In this document: one piece after another, positions 18,612 to 27,343 of the stretch
How the letters are laid out: every line of letters begins with the position of its first letter
Numbering within the stretch: position 1 is the stretch's first letter
Assembly (NCBI RefSeq): GCF_010729305.1
Contig: NZ_AP022574.1
Location: forward strand, 1,426,001 to 1,490,000
Direction of reading: 5' to 3'
DNA length: 64,000 nt
Source of the DNA: Mycolicibacterium psychrotolerans
GTDB lineage: Bacteria > Actinomycetota > Actinomycetes > Mycobacteriales > Mycobacteriaceae
The notes under the pieces: generated by a model
Told to the model about the DNA's origin: nothing
What the model saw: only the letters and a program-made list of their open reading frames with translations
Database searches by the model: none
Made by a program: the position numbers and the translations under genes

Positions 18612-19961
18612 GTGACCGCCGCCGACACCGGCCCGCCCGACCTGGCCAGGTTGACGGGTCTGCGGTCGGGCAAGGGCCGCTTCTACCCCGAATTGCGGCT
18701 CACCGCACAGCGATTGGACCGGGTGATCGCGGCGCTCGACACCATCTCGCGGGCGCTGGTGCAGACGATCGAGGGTCCGGAGAATCTTGTGCGCGCGGTG
18801 GCCGAGGCGGCGCGGGCCACCCTCGACGCCGAGTGGGTGCTGCTGGCGCTCGCCGACGGCGCGCTGCCCGAGGCCAGTGTGCGACATCTCATCCTGGATT
18901 CCGAGGGTGTCGCGTACGCGTTCGAAGGGCTCTGCAGCGCAGCCGATCCCGGTGCCGCGCTGCCCGACGTCGTGCTCAACCGGCTCAACGACATCCTGCG
19001 CGGGCAACTCGCCCAGTTCCGGTTACCGGTGATCGAGAAACAGCACGCGCATGTGCCGATCGAACTGGACGGCACCGTGATCGGGGCATTCGCGGCGTGG
19101 ACGCCGCCGCACCGCACGCTCGACGGCACCGACGCGATGGTGATGCGCATCCTAGCCGGCCAGACCGCGGTGGCGCTGCAGAACTCGGCGCTGTTCACCA
19201 AGTCGGTGACGCTGCTGGCCCAGTCCGAGGCGCGCAACGCCGAACTGCTGGCCACTCAGCGCGAACTCGGTGCGGCACAACGCCATCAGGTACTCAACTC
19301 CGAGCGGCACCGCATCGCGCGCGAACTCCACGACAGCGTCGCACAGACCGTTCTCTCGGCCGGAATGCAGATCGAGGTGTGCCGCAGCGAGATCGGCCAC
19401 GGCGCAGGTGAACTGGCCGGCCGGCTGGATCTGGCCAAGGAACTCACCCGGTCGGCGACCGAGCAGCTGCGCTCGGCGATCTACGCGCTCAACCAGCCCG
19501 CCGACGCCGAGCGCTCCAGCCTGGCCGCCATGCTCGGACAGCTGGCGACCGTGCACATGCCCGAGGATCTGCGGGTGACGCTGCGGGTGGACGGCCCCGC
19601 CGTCGAGTTGCCCGGCGATGTCGAGCACGCCCTGCTGCGCATCGCCGGTGAGGCGCTGTTCAACACCGCGGTGCACGGCAACGCGACCCGCGCCCTGGTG
19701 CGGTTGTCCTACAGCCATGACGCGGTGGCGCTGTCGATCGCCGACGACGGCACCGGAGACCCGGACATGCTGCGGTTGATCCTGCGGATGGCCGAGGCTG
19801 CCGACGTCGACGGCCGGCACCGCGGCCTGGCCAACATGCGGGCCCGTGCCGCCGAACACGGCGGGACCTTGGACGTGTACCGGTCCCGCATCGGCGGGGT
19901 GCGCGTCGTGGCGCGCATCCCGTATCACGCAGGAACCCTTGCAGAAAGCCGACACTCATGA
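18612..19961 (+). CDS. mnoS: GAF-domain sensor histidine kinase (MnoS-like)
   Basis: This is a cytosolic NarL-type histidine kinase of 449 residues. A GAF-like sensor covers roughly residues 35-195. The HisKA_3 phosphoacceptor is His240 in RIARELHDSVAQT, and the ATPase domain shows GEALFNTAVHGNA (N box) and SIADDGTGD (G1). There are no membrane segments, so it must sense a soluble cytosolic signal. GTG at 18612 is used; a longer frame starts inside the preceding gene. The ATGA overlap with the response regulator makes them a coupled pair. By synteny with M. smegmatis this is MnoS, which controls mno expression in response to alcohols or diols. Confidence 0.85.
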   Translation: MTAADTGPPDLARLTGLRSGKGRFYPELRLTAQRLDRVIAALDTISRALVQTIEGPENLVRAVAEAARATLDAEWVLLALADGALPEASVRHLILDSEGVAYAFEGLCSAADPGAALPDVVLNRLNDILRGQLAQFRLPVIEKQHAHVPIELDGTVIGAFAAWTPPHRTLDGTDAMVMRILAGQTAVALQNSALFTKSVTLLAQSEARNAELLATQRELGAAQRHQVLNSERHRIARELHDSVAQTVLSAGMQIEVCRSEIGHGAGELAGRLDLAKELTRSATEQLRSAIYALNQPADAERSSLAAMLGQLATVHMPEDLRVTLRVDGPAVELPGDVEHALLRIAGEALFNTAVHGNATRALVRLSYSHDAVALSIADDGTGDPDMLRLILRMAEAADVDGRHRGLANMRARAAEHGGTLDVYRSRIGGVRVVARIPYHAGTLAESRHS

Positions 19962-20596
19962 CACCCATCCGGCTCGTCCTCGTCGACGATCACGCGATCC
20001 TGCGGCAGGGCCTGAGGTCGGTGCTCGAACGCGCCGACGATCTCGTCGTCGTCGGGGAGGCCGCCTCGGAGGCCGAGGCCGAGGCGGTGGTGCGGGCCAC
20101 CCGACCCGACGTGGTGCTGCTGGACCTCAAGCTCTCCGCGGGCTCGGAGTTCGAGGGACTCACGTTGTGCGCCAAACTCTCCGCCGAGTATCCGGCGCTC
20201 GGCCTGCTGGTGCTCACGACGTTCCTCGACGAGGACCTCGTGGTGCGCGCGGTGCATGCAGGCGCGCGAGGGTATGTGGTGAAGGACGTCGACACCACCG
20301 AGCTGGTCCGGGCGATCCGGGCCATCTCGGCGGGCGAGAGCGCGTTCGATTCGCGCAGCGCCGCGGCGGTGGTGCGGTCCATGTCGGGCCGCGGAGAGAC
20401 CCGCGCGCAGCTGACCGACCGCGAGGTGGAGGTGCTGCGGTTGCTCGCCGCGGGGTTGTCCAACAACAAGATCGGCGAGAAGCTCTACATCTCGGCGACG
20501 ACCGCGAAGTTCCACGTCAGCAACATCATGCGCAAGCTCGAGGTGAGCAGACGCGCCGAGGCGGTGTACGCCGCGAGCAAGCGGGGCCTGATCTAA
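19958..20596 (+). CDS. mnoR: LuxR/NarL response regulator (MnoR-like)
   Basis: The 212-residue protein has a receiver domain with the acidic pair D10-D11 and the phosphoacceptor D56 (VVLLDLKL), and a C-terminal LuxR helix-turn-helix (LTDREVEVLRLLAAGLSN through VSRRAEAVYAASKRG). It is the cognate partner of the upstream kinase, with overlapping ATGA start and stop, and is expected to activate the mno promoter. Its stop overlaps the convergent mftM stop by 4 bp. The symbol rests on synteny and domain match. Confidence 0.88.
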   Translation: MTPIRLVLVDDHAILRQGLRSVLERADDLVVVGEAASEAEAEAVVRATRPDVVLLDLKLSAGSEFEGLTLCAKLSAEYPALGLLVLTTFLDEDLVVRAVHAGARGYVVKDVDTTELVRAIRAISAGESAFDSRSAAAVVRSMSGRGETRAQLTDREVEVLRLLAAGLSNNKIGEKLYISATTAKFHVSNIMRKLEVSRRAEAVYAASKRGLI

Positions 20597-21468
20597 CGGT
20601 CCAGCACCAGCCAGCCGCCGTGAAAGGCGTAGGTGTGTGCGGTGATTCCCGGATGCCGGGCCGTCAGCCCGTCGGCCAGCCGATGCAACCGGGGCAGGTC
20701 GAAGCGCTGCAGGTGCCCGTAGCAGTCCCGGGGCTCCTCCTCGAACGGCACCGCGACGATCACGCGCCTGCGCGCCAGCCGCAGCGCCTCGTCGAGGACC
20801 GCATTCAGCACGCCGGTCGGGAGGTGCTCGATCAGGTGCAGTGCGGTCACGGTGTCGGCGCTGCCGTCGGGCAGCCCGACATCGGCGGCATCGGACGCCA
20901 GCGTCGTCAGCGGCCGGCGCAGCCGCGCGCTCACCCGGTCCAGGAGCCGCATCGCCGAGTGGCTGAGATCGGTTGCCAGCACGTCGTGTCCGAGCGCGGC
21001 CATCCGCAGCGGGAAGAACCCGAAACACGAACCCAGATCGATCAACCGGTGCCCGCGCACCTGCGCGGCCGCTTCGGCGTGGATCGGGGCGAAGGCGGCG
21101 TCGCCGCGCTCGAGCGCGGCCAGTGAGTTGCGGTAGAAGCGCAGCCAGGACGACAGCCCGCCGTCGACGGTCGAGCGGACGACGCCGGTGAACACCAGCT
21201 CGAACTCGGACTGCCCGTGCAGCACGCCGGTGTCGACCAGCTGCTCGGTGAGCAGCCCGGTCAGCTCGTCGGACAGCTCACCGGCAGTGAGATCGTGCTC
21301 GACGGCGAGCCACTGTTCGCGCCGGTGCACGCAGAATCGGGTGGTGCAGACGGTAGCGCCGGCCGGGTGCGGGCGGTGCGGACCACGGCGCCGGGTGACC
21401 TGGACACCGTGACCGCTCCACCGGCCCCGCGGCGACGGAGCGAGCGGATCGAGCAGGGCTGCTTGCAT
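20593..21468 (-). CDS. mftM: SAM methyltransferase, MftM-like (mycofactocin glycan)
   Basis: The product is a class I SAM-dependent methyltransferase of 291 residues with motif I at 143-150 (IDLGSCFG) and the acidic residue of motif II in VLATDLSHS. It matches what I recall of MftM, which methylates the glucose chain of mycofactocin in M. smegmatis and sits beside the mno locus there. The N-terminal 60 residues are basic and Arg-rich. ATG at 21468 is preceded by a -10-like TAGCGT (21477-21482, minus strand) 8 bases away, so a leaderless or near-leaderless message is possible. The frame extends to 21633 but without a likely start. Its position next to an MftD paralogue strengthens the mycofactocin link. 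Confidence 0.8.
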   Translation of the reverse strand: MQAALLDPLAPSPRGRWSGHGVQVTRRRGPHRPHPAGATVCTTRFCVHRREQWLAVEHDLTAGELSDELTGLLTEQLVDTGVLHGQSEFELVFTGVVRSTVDGGLSSWLRFYRNSLAALERGDAAFAPIHAEAAAQVRGHRLIDLGSCFGFFPLRMAALGHDVLATDLSHSAMRLLDRVSARLRRPLTTLASDAADVGLPDGSADTVTALHLIEHLPTGVLNAVLDEALRLARRRVIVAVPFEEEPRDCYGHLQRFDLPRLHRLADGLTARHPGITAHTYAFHGGWLVLDR

Positions 21469-21476
21469 ATTCGTTG

Positions 21477-21482
21477 ACGCTA
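21477..21482 (-). promoter_or_regulatory. Candidate -10 box of mftM
   Basis: TAGCGT fits the mycobacterial TANNNT pattern and ends 8 bases before the mftM ATG. No clear -35 is visible. Confidence 0.35.
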
Positions 21483-21625
21483 GGCGCCGTGCTGCGGTGT
21501 GCGCGCGCCCCGAACGGGTGCGATGGGGGAGCCGTCCGGATGGGTGGTGACTGCCCGATCGGTGAGTTCTGCCCGGGCCGCGGGCTGTTCTAACGTTGAC
21601 TACACCGCCGAAGAGGGAGACACCG

Positions 21626-22792
21626 ATGGCCACCTGGTTCGAGACCGTCGCCGAAGCACAACGACGTGCGCGAAAGCGACTGCCGCCCAGCGTCTACAGC
21701 GCGCTGGTCGCCGGGTCGGAGAAGGGCCTCACCGCCGCCGACAACACCTCGGCCTTCGCCGAGCTCGGCTTCGCCCCGCACGTCGCAGGGTTGTCCGGCA
21801 AACGGGACATGGCCACGACCGTGATGGGACAGGCGATCTCGCTGCCGGTGCTGATCTCGCCGACCGGTGTCCAGGCCGTCCACCCCGACGGCGAGGTCGC
21901 CGTGGCGCGCGCCGCCGCGGCCCGCGGCACCGCGATCGGCCTGTCGTCGTTCGCCAGCAAGCCCATCGAGGAGGTGGCGTCGGCCAATTCCGCGACGTTC
22001 TTCCAGATGTACTGGACCGGCGGCCGGGACAAGCTGCTGGCCCGGATGGAGCGGGCGCGCCGCGCCGGAGCGGTCGGCCTGATCATCACCACCGACTGGT
22101 CGTTCTCCAACGGCCGCGACTGGGGCAGCCCGGCCATCCCCGAACGGATGGACCTCAAGGCCATGCTGCGCTTCGCGCCCGAGGGGATCCGCAGGCCGCG
22201 TTGGCTTCTCGAGTTCGCCAAGACCGGCCGGGTGCCGGACCTGACCGCACCCAACCTCGCCGACGGAGGCGACCCGCCGACGTTCTTCGGCGCCTACGGC
22301 GAGTGGATGCAGACCCCGCTACCGACGTGGGAGGACATCGCCTGGCTGCGCGAGCAGTGGGGCGGCCCCTTCATGCTCAAGGGGGTGATGCGCGTCGACG
22401 ACGCCAAGCGGGCCGTCGATGCCGGTGTCACCACCATCTCGGTGTCCAACCACGGCGGCAACAACCTCGACGGCACCCCCGCGCCCATCCGGGCGCTGCC
22501 CGCCATCGCCGACGCCGTCGGTGATCAGGTCGAGATCGTGCTCGACGGCGGGATCCGGCGCGGCTCCGACGTCGTCAAGGCCGTCGCGCTGGGCGCCCGC
22601 GCGGTCATGATCGGCCGCGCCTACCTGTGGGGGCTCGCCGCAGGCGGCCAGGCCGGCGTCGAGAACGTGCTCGACATTCTGCGCGGCGGCATCGATTCCG
22701 CGCTGCTGGGGCTCGGTCTGTCGTCGGTCCAGGAGCTCAGGCGGGTTGATCTGGTGATACCAGAAGGTTTCCGGCGCGACCTGGGGGTTTAA
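21626..22792 (+). CDS. mftD: MftD-family FMN alpha-hydroxyacid oxidoreductase (orphan paralogue)
   Basis: The 388-residue enzyme is an FMN-dependent alpha-hydroxyacid dehydrogenase-fold protein very close to MftD, the pre-mycofactocin synthase formerly called LldD1. Conserved stretches are LVAGSEKGLT, SPTGVQAVHPDGEVAVARA, the catalytic SVSNHGGNNLDGTP (His276) and the FMN-phosphate region LDGGIRRGSDVVKA (306-319). ATG at 21626 follows GAGGGAGA at 21613-21620. The usual neighbours mftA, mftB and mftC are not in this window, so this is either a second copy or a variant with a related substrate. It diverges from mftM across 157 bp and is convergent (4-bp overlap) with the next methyltransferase. 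Confidence 0.82.
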   Translation: MATWFETVAEAQRRARKRLPPSVYSALVAGSEKGLTAADNTSAFAELGFAPHVAGLSGKRDMATTVMGQAISLPVLISPTGVQAVHPDGEVAVARAAAARGTAIGLSSFASKPIEEVASANSATFFQMYWTGGRDKLLARMERARRAGAVGLIITTDWSFSNGRDWGSPAIPERMDLKAMLRFAPEGIRRPRWLLEFAKTGRVPDLTAPNLADGGDPPTFFGAYGEWMQTPLPTWEDIAWLREQWGGPFMLKGVMRVDDAKRAVDAGVTTISVSNHGGNNLDGTPAPIRALPAIADAVGDQVEIVLDGGIRRGSDVVKAVALGARAVMIGRAYLWGLAAGGQAGVENVLDILRGGIDSALLGLGLSSVQELRRVDLVIPEGFRRDLGV

Positions 22793-23472
22793 GCCGGCTT
22801 GTGCGCCGTGAGCAGGTACGCCGGCATCTTCGGCCTGCCCTTCTCGTCGGTGTCGAAGGCCGGCATCGGCACCGGCGCGTCGACGAAGTTCGGCGGCAGG
22901 GTGTGGATGAACGCCGGGCGGATGTCGTCGATGGTCCAGTACCGCGCCACGGCGTCGCGCAACTCGTCCTCGGTCACCTCGTTCGGCTTCTGCTCCAGCT
23001 CCGCCGGGAACGCCCCCTTGGCGAACACCAGCACGAAGTACGACGCGCCCGGGGCCGCGGCGCGGTACACCGACCGCAGGTACCCGTCGCGGCCCTGCAC
23101 GGGAAGGGAATGGAACAGCGTCGAATCCAGGACGGTCGCGAACCGGCCGTCGTATCCGGTGAACGTGGTGATGTCGTCGGCGACGAACGTCGCGGTGGTC
23201 AGGCCGCGGTCCCGGGCGGCCGCCGTCGCCGCCGCGATGGCCGTCGGCGACAGGTCGATGCCGACGACGGTGTACCCGTCGGCCGCCAGCGCGAGTGACA
23301 GCTCGGCATGGCCGCAGCCGGCGTCGAGGACGTCGCTGCGCACCCTGCCGGCCCCGATCAGCGCCGCGAGCTCGGGCTGCGGTTCCCCGATGTTCCACGG
23401 CGGCGGACCCTCGAACGCGCCCTCCCCGCGATAGGCGTCGTCCCAGTCGAGGTCTCCCAGATTGTCCGCCAT
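22789..23472 (-). CDS. Class I SAM-dependent methyltransferase (Rv3699-like)
   Basis: The 227-residue protein has a standard methyltransferase domain: motif I VLDAGCGHAELSLAL, acidic motif II VVGIDLSP and motif IV-like ATVLDSTLFHSLP. The N-terminal DDAYRGEGAFEGPPPWNIG resembles TPMT/thiol-methyltransferase-like proteins. The substrate is unknown. By position it corresponds to Rv3699 of M. tuberculosis. ATG at 23472 (MADNLGDLDW) is preferred; GTG at 23481 is possible. It is 10 bp downstream of the glutamate-cysteine-ligase-like gene on the same strand and probably co-transcribed. Confidence 0.8.
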   Translation of the reverse strand: MADNLGDLDWDDAYRGEGAFEGPPPWNIGEPQPELAALIGAGRVRSDVLDAGCGHAELSLALAADGYTVVGIDLSPTAIAAATAAARDRGLTTATFVADDITTFTGYDGRFATVLDSTLFHSLPVQGRDGYLRSVYRAAAPGASYFVLVFAKGAFPAELEQKPNEVTEDELRDAVARYWTIDDIRPAFIHTLPPNFVDAPVPMPAFDTDEKGRPKMPAYLLTAHKPA

Positions 23473-23482
23473 GCGCACCAAA

Positions 23483-24967
23483 CTACGCGGGGTCCCAGGT
23501 GTGCACCGGCTCGTTGGTGTGCATGCGTTCGCAGTACAGCCGCAACATCTCGGCCAGCGCCGTCGGCCGGCTCATGCCCCGGTCCTGCAGCGCCGCCACC
23601 GCCGACGCCTGCCACACCGCGCCGTTGCGGCCCGACTTCGCGCGGCCCTCGATCACCCCGAGGTAGCGGTCCCGCACCTCGGCCGACACCTCCCACCGGC
23701 GCAGACCCTCGTCGGCCATCGGCAGCAGCTCGCGCAGCACCAGCTCGTCGGGTGTCACCTCGCCCACCCCCGGCCAGTACAGCCGGGCGTCCATGCCCTG
23801 CTGGGCGGCCGACTCGAAATTCGACCGCGCCGCAGCGAAACTCAGCTTGGTCCACAGCGGCCTGTCCTCCTCGGACAGTGTGCGCAACGCCCCGTAGTAG
23901 AACGCCGCATTGGCCATCATGTCGACCACGGTCGGTCCGGCGGGCAGCACCCTGTTCTCGACGCGCAGGTGCGGCCGACCCCCGACGACGTCGTACACCG
24001 GCCGGTTCCACCGGTAGATGGTGCCGTTGTGCAGCCGCAGTTCGGACAGCGTCGGTGTGCGGCCGGCGGCGAGTTCGGCCACCGGGTCCTCGTCGGACAG
24101 CTCGGGAAGCAGCGACGGGAAGTACCGGACGTTCTCCTCGAACAGGTCGAAGATCGACGTGATCCACCGCTCCCCGAACCACACCCGCGGCCGCACCCCC
24201 TGCGTCTTCAGCTCGTCGGGACGCGTGTCGGTGGCCTGGGCGAACAACTCGACGCGGGTCTCGGCCCACAGGTGGTGGCCGAAGAAGAACGGCGAATTGG
24301 CGCCGAGCGCCAACTGCGGCCCAGCCAGCACCTGGGCGGCGTTCCAGTTGTTCGCGAAGTCGCCCGGAGAGACCTGCAGATGCAATTGCATGCTGGTGCA
24401 AGCCGATTCGGGCGCGATCGAGGCGGTCTGCAGGCTCAGCCGCTCCGGACCCGCGATGTCGATGTCGATGTCCTCGCCGCGCGCGGTGAAGATCGAGTCG
24501 TTGAGTGCCTGGTAGCGAACCGACTCGCTCATCCAGTGCCCGGACAGGTGCTGGGGCATCAGGGTCGGCAGGATCCCGATCATCACGATGTGCGAGCCGT
24601 CGGTGTTGGCCTTGGCCTCCGCGGCGTTGAGGCTGGTGCGGACCTCGGCCTCGAGGTCGAGCGCCGCGCGTCCGGGCAGCCGGCGCGGCGGCACGTTGAA
24701 CTCGATGTTGTAGGCGCCCAACTCGGTCTGGTACGCCGGGTCCGCGATCGCGGTGAGCACCTCGGAGTTGTTCATCGCCGGCTGATAGTCGCTGTCGACG
24801 AGGTTGCACTCGATCTCCATGCCCGTCAGCGGCTTCTCGAAGTCGAAGCTCGACTGCGCGAGCATCGTCTCGAAGACGTCGAGACACAACTGGACCTTGC
24901 GCCGGTACTCGCGCCGCTGCGCGCGAGTGAACTCGGTCTGCTTCAGCTCCTCGCCCACGACAGCCAT
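23483..24967 (-). CDS. Glutamate-cysteine ligase-like (GCS2) protein
   Basis: The 494-residue product belongs to the GCS2 family of ATP-dependent carboxylate-amine ligases (Rv3698 position). It shows GMEIECNLVDSDYQPAMNN (substrate-binding start), YNIEFNVPPR, LQLHLQVSP-like QLHLQVSPGDFAN, and RVENRVLPAGPTVVD, the conserved acidic-Arg-Asn cluster of the family. It is distinct from EgtA at 6.4 kb, which is shorter and diverged. Whether it makes gamma-glutamylcysteine or another gamma-glutamyl amide cannot be told. ATG at 24967 begins MAVVGEELKQ. It lies upstream of a methyltransferase gene, so a ligate-then-methylate pathway is conceivable. Confidence 0.8.
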   Translation of the reverse strand: MAVVGEELKQTEFTRAQRREYRRKVQLCLDVFETMLAQSSFDFEKPLTGMEIECNLVDSDYQPAMNNSEVLTAIADPAYQTELGAYNIEFNVPPRRLPGRAALDLEAEVRTSLNAAEAKANTDGSHIVMIGILPTLMPQHLSGHWMSESVRYQALNDSIFTARGEDIDIDIAGPERLSLQTASIAPESACTSMQLHLQVSPGDFANNWNAAQVLAGPQLALGANSPFFFGHHLWAETRVELFAQATDTRPDELKTQGVRPRVWFGERWITSIFDLFEENVRYFPSLLPELSDEDPVAELAAGRTPTLSELRLHNGTIYRWNRPVYDVVGGRPHLRVENRVLPAGPTVVDMMANAAFYYGALRTLSEEDRPLWTKLSFAAARSNFESAAQQGMDARLYWPGVGEVTPDELVLRELLPMADEGLRRWEVSAEVRDRYLGVIEGRAKSGRNGAVWQASAVAALQDRGMSRPTALAEMLRLYCERMHTNEPVHTWDPA

Positions 24968-25002
24968 TAGACGCCATCACCGGGCCTCGGGCGGGCAGTT
25001 GC

Positions 25003-25800
25003 TCAATCAAGGACTTCGGCGTCACGCCGGGCGAGCAGCACCTGCGGGCTGGTCAGTCCGCCGCGCAACTCGACGGTGATCGCCGGGTCGGCGTGCGCTG
25101 CCAGGGCCCGCAGCGCCGACGGGCTGTACGCCCGCAGCGAGCTGATCACCCCGTCGTGCACGAACGGCACGAACGGCGCCAGCGGCAGCATGGCCGCCAG
25201 CCGGATCAGGTGCAGCGGTGCCGGCGGACGGGGCAGGTCGATGATCAGTAGGGTGGCCGCGGCGCGGGTGCCCTCGGCGAGCACGCGCGCGGCCGCGGCC
25301 GGCGGCAGGTGATGAAACGACAGCGCGAACACCGCGAGATCGAACTCGCCGTCGGCGGCGTCGAGCGCCGTGGCGTCCATGAGCCGGACGGTGGCGCGGG
25401 GGTGCGAGCCCAGGTCGCCCGCAGCGATCGCCGCGACCGACGTCGGTTCGATGTCGGTGACCGTCACCCGCGCACTCGGGTGCCACTCCAGCAGCGTGCG
25501 GGACAGGGCGCCGTGTCCCGCGCCGAGCTCGAGGATCTTCGGGTCGGCGACCTCGGCCACTTCGTCGAGCGCGATCTTCGCGAACTTCTCGTGATTGCCG
25601 AACACCTCGCCCGCCCAGTTCAGGGCGCGGATCACGCTGCGCTTGCGAGCCACGTCGGCGGGGGCGTCGGAGTCGCGGTCGAGGTACTCCTGGCGGTCGG
25701 TCTGCAGCAGCCGGTCCAGGCACGACGCATTCGGTCCGCCGCGGGGCATCCGGTCGATGTCGTCGTCGGTGATGGCTGACAGACCCATGTGGTCCATCAT
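25003..25800 (-). CDS. Class I SAM-dependent methyltransferase
   Basis: The 265-residue protein has motif [18 protein letters not shown], motif [25 protein letters not shown] and IIDLPRPP. These fit small-molecule methyltransferases of the Methyltransf_25 type; the substrate is unknown. Start candidates are ATG 25800, ATG 25797 and ATG 25788; AGAGG upstream favours one of the first two. It diverges from glpK with only 25 bp between the annotated starts, so their promoters overlap the coding ends. A run of three same-strand genes (this, GCS2-like, methyltransferase) could form one unit, with gaps of 35 and 10 bp. Confidence 0.78.
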   Translation of the reverse strand: MMDHMGLSAITDDDIDRMPRGGPNASCLDRLLQTDRQEYLDRDSDAPADVARKRSVIRALNWAGEVFGNHEKFAKIALDEVAEVADPKILELGAGHGALSRTLLEWHPSARVTVTDIEPTSVAAIAAGDLGSHPRATVRLMDATALDAADGEFDLAVFALSFHHLPPAAAARVLAEGTRAAATLLIIDLPRPPAPLHLIRLAAMLPLAPFVPFVHDGVISSLRAYSPSALRALAAHADPAITVELRGGLTSPQVLLARRDAEVLD

Positions 25801-25825
25801 GGACCTCTACCGAGAAGGAGCGCGC

Positions 25826-27343
25826 GTGGCCGATTTCGTCGCAGCCATCGACCAGGGCACCACCAGCACCCGGTGCATGATCTTCGACCACGACGGCGCC
25901 GAGGTGGGCCGCCATCAGCTCGAACACGAACAGATCCTGCCGAAGGCCGGCTGGGTGGAACACAACCCCGTCGAGATCTGGGAGCGCACCGGCTCGGTGC
26001 TGGCCACGGCGCTCAACTCGACCAACCTGTCGACCACCGACCTCGCGGCGCTGGGCATCACCAACCAGCGGGAGACGTCGCTGGTGTGGAACCGGCGAAC
26101 GGGACGCCCGTACCACAACGCGATCGTCTGGCAGGACACCCGCACCGATCGCATCGCCTCCGCGCTGGACCGCGACGGCCGCGGCGACGTGATCCGCCGC
26201 AAGGCCGGTCTGCCGCCGGCCACGTACTTCGCCGGCGGCAAGGTCCAGTGGATCCTCGACAACGTCGACGGGGTGCGCGCCGACGCGGAGAAGGGCGACG
26301 CGATCTTCGGCACCACGGACACCTGGGTGCTGTGGAACCTGACCGGCGGCCATCGCGGGGGCGTGCACGTCACCGACGTCACCAACGCCAGCCGCACCAT
26401 GCTGATGAACCTGGAGACCCTCGACTGGGACGACGAACTGCTGTCGTTCTTCGGCATTCCGCGCCAGATGCTGCCCGAGATCCGCCCGTCGTCGGTGACC
26501 GACCCCTTCGGGACGACGCTGGACACCGGGCCCGCCGACGGCGAGGTCCCGATCACCGGAATCCTCGGTGACCAGCAGGCCGCGATGGTCGGCCAGGTGT
26601 GCCTGGAGGTCGGCGAGGCGAAGAACACCTACGGCACCGGCAACTTCCTGCTGCTCAACACCGGCGAGAAGATCGTCCGCTCCGACAACGGTCTGCTGAC
26701 CACCGTCTGCTACCAGTTCGCCGACGCCAAGCCGGTCTACGCGCTCGAGGGGTCGATCGCGGTGACCGGTTCGGCGGTGCAGTGGCTGCGCGACCAGCTG
26801 GGCATCATCAGCGGCGCGTCGCAGAGCGAGGCGCTGGCCCGTCAGGTGGAGGACAACGGCGGGGTCTACTTCGTGCCGGCGTTCTCCGGGCTGTTCGCGC
26901 CGTACTGGCGCTCGGACGCGCGCGGCGCGATCGTCGGGCTGTCCCGCTACAACACCAACGCCCACGTGGCCCGCGCGACGCTCGAGGCGATCTGCTACCA
27001 GAGCCGCGACGTCGTCGACGCGATGGAGGCGGACTCCGGGGTGCACCTGGAGGTGCTCAAGGTCGACGGCGGCATCACCGCCAACGATCTGTGCATGCAG
27101 ATCCAGGCCGACGTCCTCGGGGTCGACGTGGTGCGGCCGGAGGTCGCCGAGACCACCGCTCTGGGTGCGGCCTACGCCGCGGGACTCGGAGTCGGCTTCT
27201 GGGACGGCCCCGACGATCTGCGGGCCAACTGGCAGGAAGGCAGGCGCTGGTCACCGAACTGGTCCGACGAGCAGCGCGCCGAGGGCTACGCCGGCTGGCA
27301 GAAGGCCGTGCACCGCACCCTGGACTGGGTGGACGTCGACTAA
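25826..27343 (+). CDS. glpK: Glycerol kinase
   Basis: GlpK phosphorylates glycerol to glycerol-3-phosphate with ATP. The 505 residues show the FGGY-kinase features: [11 protein letters not shown] at the N-terminus (ATP phosphate loop), [21 protein letters not shown], and the C-terminal [18 protein letters not shown] and [21 protein letters not shown] at 25826 follows AAGGAG with good spacing; a longer frame upstream lies inside the divergent gene. The stop overlaps the convergent prfC stop by 4 bp. Position corresponds to Rv3696c. Confidence 0.96.
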   Translation: MADFVAAIDQGTTSTRCMIFDHDGAEVGRHQLEHEQILPKAGWVEHNPVEIWERTGSVLATALNSTNLSTTDLAALGITNQRETSLVWNRRTGRPYHNAIVWQDTRTDRIASALDRDGRGDVIRRKAGLPPATYFAGGKVQWILDNVDGVRADAEKGDAIFGTTDTWVLWNLTGGHRGGVHVTDVTNASRTMLMNLETLDWDDELLSFFGIPRQMLPEIRPSSVTDPFGTTLDTGPADGEVPITGILGDQQAAMVGQVCLEVGEAKNTYGTGNFLLLNTGEKIVRSDNGLLTTVCYQFADAKPVYALEGSIAVTGSAVQWLRDQLGIISGASQSEALARQVEDNGGVYFVPAFSGLFAPYWRSDARGAIVGLSRYNTNAHVARATLEAICYQSRDVVDAMEADSGVHLEVLKVDGGITANDLCMQIQADVLGVDVVRPEVAETTALGAAYAAGLGVGFWDGPDDLRANWQEGRRWSPNWSDEQRAEGYAGWQKAVHRTLDWVDVD

